Source: Treponema sp.
GTDB lineage: Bacteria; Spirochaetota; Spirochaetia; Treponematales; Treponemataceae
Direction: 5' to 3'
Assembly: GCA_016292805.1 (NCBI GenBank)
Contig: JAEDFM010000002.1
Coordinates: 45,079-109,078, forward strand
DNA length: 64,000 bases
The notes under the pieces were generated by a model. It did no database searches. It was not told the DNA's origin and saw nothing but the letters and a program-made list of their open reading frames with translations. Shown in pieces: positions 58,430 to 64,000 of the stretch (positions within the stretch are counted from its first letter, which is position 1; each line of letters starts with the position of its first letter). The translations under genes were made by a program, and so were the position numbers.

Positions 58430-58458
58430 AATATATAAATAAAAAGAACTCAGGTCAA
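58430..58458 (-). promoter_or_regulatory. Promoter of tmRNA
   Basis: TTGACC, 17-base spacer, TATATT on the minus strand, 10 bases before the mature 5' end. The stretch from here to 58616 is AT-rich and I see no further gene; a promoter of the ABC exporter should lie in it, but several TA-rich boxes fit equally. Confidence 0.8.
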
Positions 58459-58616
58459 GTTTTCTATTTAAAGTTTAAGTTTAATGAAAATTTTTGTAAT
58501 AAATGGTTATATATAAAAATCCACTGTATTTCGTATTTTTATTATAATAAGTGTCATTTTTATACTATTAATTTTAAGTACGAATTATTAAACTATAATT
58601 ATAAATTGGAGAAAAA

Positions 58617-60383
58617 ATGAACAAATTGAATCTTGGACATTACATCAAAAAATATGCTTTTATGTATGTTCTGGCAATTCTGGCTATTTCGGCAAGTACT
58701 GTTTTAGATATGCTTGCGCCATTAATTGTTCAGCATATTGTTGATGATGTACTAATTGCAAAAAATCTTGCCCCCTTAAAATTATTGATTGGTGGAATTG
58801 CTTTAATTGGTATTGGAAGATGTATATTTCAATACTCAAAAGAATTTATTTGTGACTGGTGTGGCTCTAAAATAGCCAGCGAAGTTAGAATTAACCTTTT
58901 TCAGAAAATCCAGAGTCTATCTGCCAACTTTTTTGATGGAATAAATAGTGGTGAATTAATGAGCCGTGTAAAGGATGATGTTGACCGCATCTGGGATATC
59001 GCAGCCTTTATGGGAATTCTTATGGTCGAAGTTTTTCTTCGCGTAATTACAACCATGTATTTTATGTTCAGAATAAATATCTGGCTTTCCATCATTCCAA
59101 TTTTAGGAATGTTTATTACAGCCTTTATTGCAATTAAAATGGAAAAACAGCTGGATGAATTATTTGGACAGTCTGCACAGGAAAGTTCAGAACTTAATAA
59201 CTGTGCTGCAGAAAACCTGGCTGGTGTACGAACAGTAAAAGCATTTGCACGAGAAGGTTTTGAAATTAATAAGTTTCATAAGCATAATCAGCGATTTTAT
59301 GAAATAAATATTGATCTTTCCAGAGTATTTGTAAAATACAATCCTATAATCCAGGTAATTACCCGTTTATTAACTGTAATTACTTTGCTTATTGGTGGGC
59401 TTTTTGTAATTAAGGGAAATCCTATTGCTGCTGGAGCTAAAATTACAGTTGGTGAATTAATGGCTTTACTTGGTTATGTAGGTGGAATTGTATGGCCGAT
59501 GGAAATGCTTGGCTGGTTAAGTAACGGGTTTAGTTCTGCAAAAGCAAGTATTAAGCGCCTTAACAAAATCTATGCTCAAATGCCAGATATTGAAGAAAAA
59601 TCTGAATTAAAAGAATTGGCCGATGAAGACGTAAGCTCTGCTTTATTTACACCAGAAGATATTAGCGGCGAAATCAGCTTTGAAAATGTAAGTTATAAAG
59701 CTGGTGACAGGAATATTCTTAATAATGTTTCCTTTAATATTGGAGCAGGACAGACTCTTGGCATTATGGGAGCAACAGGTTCTGGTAAAACAACAATCAT
59801 TAATCTTCTTAAACGTATGTATGATGTTTCAGAAGGAGTCATAAAAATTGATGGAGTTGATATTAGAAAACTGCCATTACCAGTTCTTAGAAAATCTGTT
59901 GCTTGTGTAATGCAGGATATTTTCTTGTTTAGTGACACTATTGATGGAAATATCCGTTTGGGTGCAAAGGAAACACTTACAACAGAAGAAGTTGTTCTTG
60001 CATTGCACAATTCTCATGCAGAAGAATTCGTTGATAAGATGGAATTAAAAGAACAAACTGTAATTGGTGAGCGAGGTGTAGGTTTAAGTGGCGGTCAAAA
60101 ACAGAGAATTACGATTGCCCGTGCACTTGCCCGAAAAACTCCAATTCTTGTTCTTGATGATTCTACATCAGCATTGGATACAGAAACAGAACAGGAAATT
60201 CAGGGAGTTCTTGCCGAATTAAAAGGAATGACAAAAATTATTATTGGACATCGTATAAGTGCGGTACGAAAAGCTGATAAAATTCTTGTACTTGATAACG
60301 GTAAGGTTGCAGAAATGGGAACTCATGATGAGTTATTAGCCTTAAAAGGATTGTACTATGAAACATACAAATCCCAGTATTAA
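58617..60383 (+). CDS. ABC exporter half-transporter 1 (degenerate-site subunit)
   Basis: 588 residues: a six-helix exporter membrane domain (about 15-310), then an ATPase with Walker A GATGSGKT (about 385-392), canonical signature LSGGQKQR and Walker B ILVLDDSTSALD, where the catalytic Glu is Asp515. H loop IIGHR. With the next gene (12 bases later) it forms a heterodimeric exporter in which one ATP site is degenerate, as in TM287/288 and LmrCD. Substrate is unknown; drug, lipid or peptide. GGAG is 6 bases before ATG. Confidence 0.93.
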   Translation: MNKLNLGHYIKKYAFMYVLAILAISASTVLDMLAPLIVQHIVDDVLIAKNLAPLKLLIGGIALIGIGRCIFQYSKEFICDWCGSKIASEVRINLFQKIQSLSANFFDGINSGELMSRVKDDVDRIWDIAAFMGILMVEVFLRVITTMYFMFRINIWLSIIPILGMFITAFIAIKMEKQLDELFGQSAQESSELNNCAAENLAGVRTVKAFAREGFEINKFHKHNQRFYEINIDLSRVFVKYNPIIQVITRLLTVITLLIGGLFVIKGNPIAAGAKITVGELMALLGYVGGIVWPMEMLGWLSNGFSSAKASIKRLNKIYAQMPDIEEKSELKELADEDVSSALFTPEDISGEISFENVSYKAGDRNILNNVSFNIGAGQTLGIMGATGSGKTTIINLLKRMYDVSEGVIKIDGVDIRKLPLPVLRKSVACVMQDIFLFSDTIDGNIRLGAKETLTTEEVVLALHNSHAEEFVDKMELKEQTVIGERGVGLSGGQKQRITIARALARKTPILVLDDSTSALDTETEQEIQGVLAELKGMTKIIIGHRISAVRKADKILVLDNGKVAEMGTHDELLALKGLYYETYKSQY

Positions 60384-60395
60384 ACAGGAAAACTT

Positions 60396-62156
60396 ATGAA
60401 CAGTTATAAAATAGATGAACAACAAGTAAAAAAATCAAACTTTGAAACTATGCCTAGATTATTTAAATATCTATTTAAATATAAAGGACGCATTTTTATT
60501 GTTCTTTTGATGATGGCATTTGGTACAGTTGTTGATTTAGTAAACCCTTTATTAAATGAAAGAGCTATTGATAAATATATTATTCCAGGTAATGTTCCAG
60601 GATTAATACGAATTGTAATTATTGGAGCAGTTTTAAATTTACTTGCAGTTGGAGCAATAAAACTTCGAATGTTTGTAATGGCAAAAACCAGTAATAAGGT
60701 TATTCAGGAAATCCGTCAGCAATTATATGATCATATTCAAACTCTTGACCTGGCATTTTTTGACTCTCGCCCTTCTGGAAAAATTCTAGCCCGAATTATT
60801 GGTGATACAAACTCTCTTAAGGATATTATTGAAAATGCAGTAACAACTTTTATTCCAAATATTATTACTGTAATTGCTGTATCAATAATTATGTTTGTAA
60901 AAAACTGGAAACTGGCATTGGCAGCCTTATGTTCTACTCCATTTTTGATTGCAGGCGTATTCCTTATTTCAATTATGGCAGAAAAACATTGGAAAGCTAA
61001 AAGACAGAAATCATCCAACATGAATGCCTTCATAAATGAAGATCTATCTGGAATTAAAATTATTCAAAGTTTCCAGGCAGAAAAAGAAACTGATAAAACT
61101 TTTCAGGAACTGGTTTGGGATGATCGAAAAGAGTTTATCCGTGCAGTCCGCTGGTGCGATGGCTTTGGTTCATGGATTGATTTATGCTGGAGCGTAGGAA
61201 CTGCAGGTCTTTACCTTTGTGGTATTTTGATTCTTGGAATTGATAATGTATCTATTGGTACTTATATTGCATTTGGAAGTTATGTTGGTATGTTCTGGCA
61301 GCCAATTATGAACTTAAGTAATTTTTACAATCAGTTTATTAATGCGGCCAGTGGTGCCGAACGCATTTTTGAAATCATGGATACAAAGCAGACAATTTGC
61401 GACAAGCAGGATGCTATTGAAGTTGATGATATTAAAGGTGAAGTAAACTTTAAAAATGTAACTTTCGGTTATGATGAAGTTAAGGTTCTTAAAGATGTTA
61501 GCTTTGATGTTAAAGCAGGTGAAACAATTGCTTTAGTTGGACCTACAGGAGCTGGAAAATCTACAATTGTAAATCTTATCAGCCGTTTTTACGATATTGA
61601 TTCTGGAGAACTTTTGATTGATGGTAAAAACATTAAGGATATAAAGCTTGAGAGTCTCCGAACTAAAATGGGTGTTATGACTCAGGATAATTATATTTTC
61701 AGTGGAACAATCAGAGAAAATATTATGTACGGAAAGCTGGATGCTACGGAAGAAGAAATGATTGCAGCAGCAAAAGCTGTTCATGCTCATGATTTTATCT
61801 GTAAGCTTGAAAAAGGTTATGATACTCCACTCACCGCTCGCGGCGGCGAACTTTCAAATGGGCAGCGACAATTACTTGCCTTTGCCAGAACTATGCTTTC
61901 AAATCCAAGAATTCTTATTCTTGATGAAGCAACTTCATCCATTGATACAAAAACTGAACTTCTTGTGCAGGATGGAATTGCAAGCATGCTAAAAGGTCGT
62001 ACAAGTTTTGTAATTGCCCACAGGCTTTCTACAATTCAGAATGCTGATAGAATCTTTGTTGTAGATAAACAGGGAATTCTGGAAAGTGGCACACCTGCTG
62101 AACTTATGGCAAAAAAAGGTGAATATTACAAATTAAGACAGGCACAGTTTGCGTAA
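60396..62156 (+). CDS. ABC exporter half-transporter 2 (catalytic-Glu subunit)
   Basis: 586 residues with the same plan: membrane domain (about 35-320), Walker A GPTGAGKST, Walker B ILILDEATSSID with catalytic Glu511, H loop IAHR. The signature is LSNGQRQ rather than LSGGQ. Together with the Asp515 of its partner this leaves one full ATP site and one degenerate site. 12-base gap to its partner; the pair ends at a large terminator. Confidence 0.93.
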   Translation: MNSYKIDEQQVKKSNFETMPRLFKYLFKYKGRIFIVLLMMAFGTVVDLVNPLLNERAIDKYIIPGNVPGLIRIVIIGAVLNLLAVGAIKLRMFVMAKTSNKVIQEIRQQLYDHIQTLDLAFFDSRPSGKILARIIGDTNSLKDIIENAVTTFIPNIITVIAVSIIMFVKNWKLALAALCSTPFLIAGVFLISIMAEKHWKAKRQKSSNMNAFINEDLSGIKIIQSFQAEKETDKTFQELVWDDRKEFIRAVRWCDGFGSWIDLCWSVGTAGLYLCGILILGIDNVSIGTYIAFGSYVGMFWQPIMNLSNFYNQFINAASGAERIFEIMDTKQTICDKQDAIEVDDIKGEVNFKNVTFGYDEVKVLKDVSFDVKAGETIALVGPTGAGKSTIVNLISRFYDIDSGELLIDGKNIKDIKLESLRTKMGVMTQDNYIFSGTIRENIMYGKLDATEEEMIAAAKAVHAHDFICKLEKGYDTPLTARGGELSNGQRQLLAFARTMLSNPRILILDEATSSIDTKTELLVQDGIASMLKGRTSFVIAHRLSTIQNADRIFVVDKQGILESGTPAELMAKKGEYYKLRQAQFA

Positions 62157-62202
62157 AGGTAGAATTTATTTATATAACTTTTCCCTACAAACGCTACAAA
62201 AG

Positions 62203-62270
62203 AAAGGCACACGGATTTAGGGCGTTGCGTAGCTGCCATAGCCCTTACATTTCAATCCGTGTGCTTTTTT
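62203..62270 (+). terminator. Long terminator after the ABC exporter
   Basis: GCACACGGATT pairs with AATCCGTGTGC (11 bp), inner arm TAGGGC/GCCCT, then six T. Also faces the hslO side. Confidence 0.88.
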
Positions 62271-62312
62271 CTTTGTTATGCTTGTATGTTGTGTAACAGA
62301 TATTAAATGTAC

Positions 62313-63281
62313 TTATATTTCACTTACTGGAATGTGATAAACACTACCACAGTTTCTGCAGATAATTTCAATTGGATCAGGACCGTTTACACGAATATCT
62401 TCCAGCTGATCTTTTGGTAAAGAACGAAGATAATTTAAGAAATTCTGCTTTTCGCAAGGACAATCGTATGTAATATCCCTTTTTAAAGTAATTGTAGGAT
62501 TAAACTCACGGAACAAACCAAGAATAATATCTTCAGAATCAACTTCTTTTTCGCTGAAAAGTAAACCAATACTTGGACATGCTTTAAAAGCATTTTCTAC
62601 TTTCTGTAAAAGTTTTTCTTCTTCAAGATCTTCTTCTGCATGGGAATCTACCTGACTTCCAACTCCAGCAGTTCCACCAGTTTTAGGCATAATCTGAATA
62701 TACATAGAACCTGCACCAATGACACGGCCCTGTTTATCAAACTGAATGCTGGAATGAAATGCAGTATTAATCTGTTCTGACTGAGCAAAATAATCAGCAA
62801 AATCTTTTGCTATATTTGCACCATCAGCTTCAATTGTTGAACTTTGTGGAAATTTATCATCCTTATGAACACGACTGAATGTAAGATTTCCTGCTCCCAA
62901 AAATGGAGTTAAATCCCAGCTTTCCAAAGCCTTTGTTACAGGAATATGATCATTATACAGATATCCGCGAACATAACCTGTTGAATCAGCTTCTACTGAA
63001 TAACCTTCTGCAGGACCATTAGTTTCAAATTTTACAACAGTATGTTCCAAATCCTTCATCATTGGAATTGTGAGAGCAGCACAAAGTGAGGCCTGTCCTA
63101 AAATATATGTTTCCAGAATCCCAAGATTATGCTGTGCACGAATCTGATTTACAAATCTAGTTCCATGAAAAAGTGCACCTCTTACACGACCATCTGCCAT
63201 TGTAAAAATGCGCATTTTATCTTCTTCAATAGAGTTTAAATGTTCATTTAATTCTTTATCTGTAATTTCTGCTTTAATCAT
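62313..63281 (-). CDS. hslO: Redox-regulated chaperone Hsp33
   Basis: 322 residues. The N-terminal chaperone domain (IFTMADGRVRGALFHGTRFV, then GILETYILGQASLCAALTIP) and the C-terminal zinc switch with CPC in YDCPCEKQNF and CRNC in EIICRNCGSVY give the four redox cysteines (CxC and CxxC). It becomes active under oxidation and heat. It is AT-promoter driven: TGATATATT lies 6 bases before the ATG and there is no Shine-Dalgarno sequence. Divergent from thrS. Confidence 0.94.
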   Translation of the reverse strand: MIKAEITDKELNEHLNSIEEDKMRIFTMADGRVRGALFHGTRFVNQIRAQHNLGILETYILGQASLCAALTIPMMKDLEHTVVKFETNGPAEGYSVEADSTGYVRGYLYNDHIPVTKALESWDLTPFLGAGNLTFSRVHKDDKFPQSSTIEADGANIAKDFADYFAQSEQINTAFHSSIQFDKQGRVIGAGSMYIQIMPKTGGTAGVGSQVDSHAEEDLEEEKLLQKVENAFKACPSIGLLFSEKEVDSEDIILGLFREFNPTITLKRDITYDCPCEKQNFLNYLRSLPKDQLEDIRVNGPDPIEIICRNCGSVYHIPVSEI

Positions 63282-63287
63282 AAAATT

Positions 63288-63296
63288 AATATATCA
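63288..63296 (-). promoter_or_regulatory. Candidate extended -10 promoter of hslO
   Basis: TGATATATT on the minus strand, 6 bases before the ATG; no Shine-Dalgarno sequence. The -35 region is poor. Confidence 0.5.
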
Positions 63297-63420
63297 CAAA
63301 TCTATTTTTCTTTACATATATAATATTCCATAAAATTCCATAAAATGTTATTATGATTTAGTACATAGAGAAGTTTTCCCTTGTATAAATTTTGGTGTCA
63401 TATTTAAAGGAGATTAAAAA

Positions 63421-64000
63421 ATGGCTGACGAAAAATTACAAATCATTCGACACTCATGCGCACATGTAATGGCTGAGGCAATCAAACATCTTTATCCTGG
63501 AACTAAAATCGCAATTGGTCCTGCAATTGATAACGGATTCTACTACGATTTTGATTTCCCAACTGACACCAAATTTACGGAAAACAATTTTGCTGATGTA
63601 GAAAAAGAAATGCGCCGCATTCTTGCAGGAAATCATGACTTTGTTCGTAAAGAAGTTTCTAAAGACGAAGCTCTCAAGATTTTTGCTGATGAACCATACA
63701 AAGTTGAATTAATCAACGATTTACCAGCAGATGCAACAATTACAACTTACGAACAGGATGGATATATTGATCTTTGTCGTGGTCCACATGTAGCAAATAC
63801 AAAAGAAATTAACGGACAGGCTTTTAAGCTTGATAAAATTGCCGGTGCATATTGGAGAGGGGACTCAAACCGCCCTATGCTAACTCGTGTATATGCTCTT
63901 TGTTTTGCAAAACCAAATGATCTTAAAGATTATTTAGTTATGCTTGCAGAAGCTGAAAAACGTGACCATCGTAAGCTTGGTGTTGAAATGGATTTATTCC
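63421..64000 (+). CDS. thrS: Threonyl-tRNA synthetase without TGS domain (5' part)
   Basis: The first 193 codons are in the window and the frame is open at its end. The protein begins at the N2 editing domain: LQIIRHSCAHVMAEAIKHLYPG with the editing HxxxH, GPAIDNGFYYDFD, and DLCRGPHVANTKEIN, then GAYWRGDSNRPMLTRVY. E. coli ThrRS has about 60 residues of TGS domain before this point; they are missing here. ATG 63421 has AAAGGAG 8 bases before it, and the 130 bases upstream hold no open frame in continuation, so the absence is not a wrong start. Catalytic domain is beyond the window. Confidence 0.95.
   Translation, partial: MADEKLQIIRHSCAHVMAEAIKHLYPGTKIAIGPAIDNGFYYDFDFPTDTKFTENNFADVEKEMRRILAGNHDFVRKEVSKDEALKIFADEPYKVELINDLPADATITTYEQDGYIDLCRGPHVANTKEINGQAFKLDKIAGAYWRGDSNRPMLTRVYALCFAKPNDLKDYLVMLAEAEKRDHRKLGVEMDLF

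Noticed and set aside
63341..63363. Short tandem ATTCCATAAA repeats before thrS as an operator or T-box
   Set aside because: Two copies of ten bases in AT-rich DNA; no specifier loop or antiterminator is visible, so no regulatory claim is made.
1..64000. CRISPR arrays, insertion sequences, prophage genes or integrase genes
   Set aside because: I saw no regularly spaced repeats, no transposase or integrase motifs, and no phage structural genes anywhere in the window.

Overview
The window looks like a chromosomal segment of a spirochaete of the genus Treponema. It is AT-rich. It encodes the periplasmic flagellar sheath protein FlaA, the spirochaetal collar protein FlbB, and a hook protein FlgE with Cys178 and Lys165 at the positions that form the lysinoalanine cross-link in T. 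denticola. It also has a eukaryote-type hexokinase, a spiro-SPASM protein, and gene orders (atoC-atoS-holB-cvpA-murG; amidase-GerMN-flaA; rpsT-HU-lnt-bactofilin-rho-rpmE) that I recall from T. pallidum. The unfamiliar lipoproteins and accessory genes suggest a larger-genome, host-associated Treponema rather than T. pallidum; the species cannot be named from this sequence alone.

Layout. 1-6.2 kb: end of glgC, a J-domain protein, then a minus-strand run of murG, cvpA, holB, a soluble PAS histidine kinase and its sigma54-type response regulator, with tRNA-Phe upstream of murG. 6.3-12.7 kb: an ankyrin protein, then hook genes flbB-fliK-flgD-flgE behind hexokinase. 12.7-19.4 kb: UvrD/PcrA helicase, an exported protein, an ABC-F ATPase and a DEAD-box helicase. 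19.4-22.3 kb: a tightly packed accessory operon (lipoprotein, SprT-like metalloprotease, small lipoprotein, unknown protein, slyX). Its promoter has a TA repeat as the spacer between consensus -35 and -10 boxes, a likely phase-variation switch. 22.4-33.9 kb: information and envelope housekeeping (RlmK-like methyltransferase, L31, Rho, bactofilin, Lnt, HU, S20, a 57-residue zinc ribbon, PlsC, a JAMM-DinG fusion helicase, tRNA-Glu, a (p)ppGpp synthetase fused to TPRs). 33.9-43.2 kb: flaA behind a GerMN protein, an amidase and a four-gene sugar-modification cluster. 43.2-55.7 kb: xseA-xseB-mutL, TPR proteins, and a partner-switching module (PP2C phosphatase, STAS protein, HATPase). 55.8-64 kb: a 7TM receptor phosphatase, tmRNA with a duplicated 3' end, a heterodimeric ABC exporter, Hsp33, and the 5' part of thrS, which lacks the TGS domain.

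The main themes are periplasmic flagella and their possible glycosylation, envelope and peptidoglycan building, and signal transduction. Several first-in-operon genes (murG, the ankyrin gene, uvrD, the RlmK-like gene, relA/TPR, xseA, hslO) have a -10 box only 6-10 bases before the ATG and no Shine-Dalgarno sequence, so leaderless mRNAs appear common here. Operon-internal genes and several strongly expressed genes (flaA, rho, rpmE, thrS) do have Shine-Dalgarno sequences. The best candidates for something undescribed are the phase-variable lipoprotein/SprT operon, the sugar cluster with an inactivated radical-SAM protein, and the duplicated ssrA 3' end. Family assignments come from reading motifs by eye; no database search was run.
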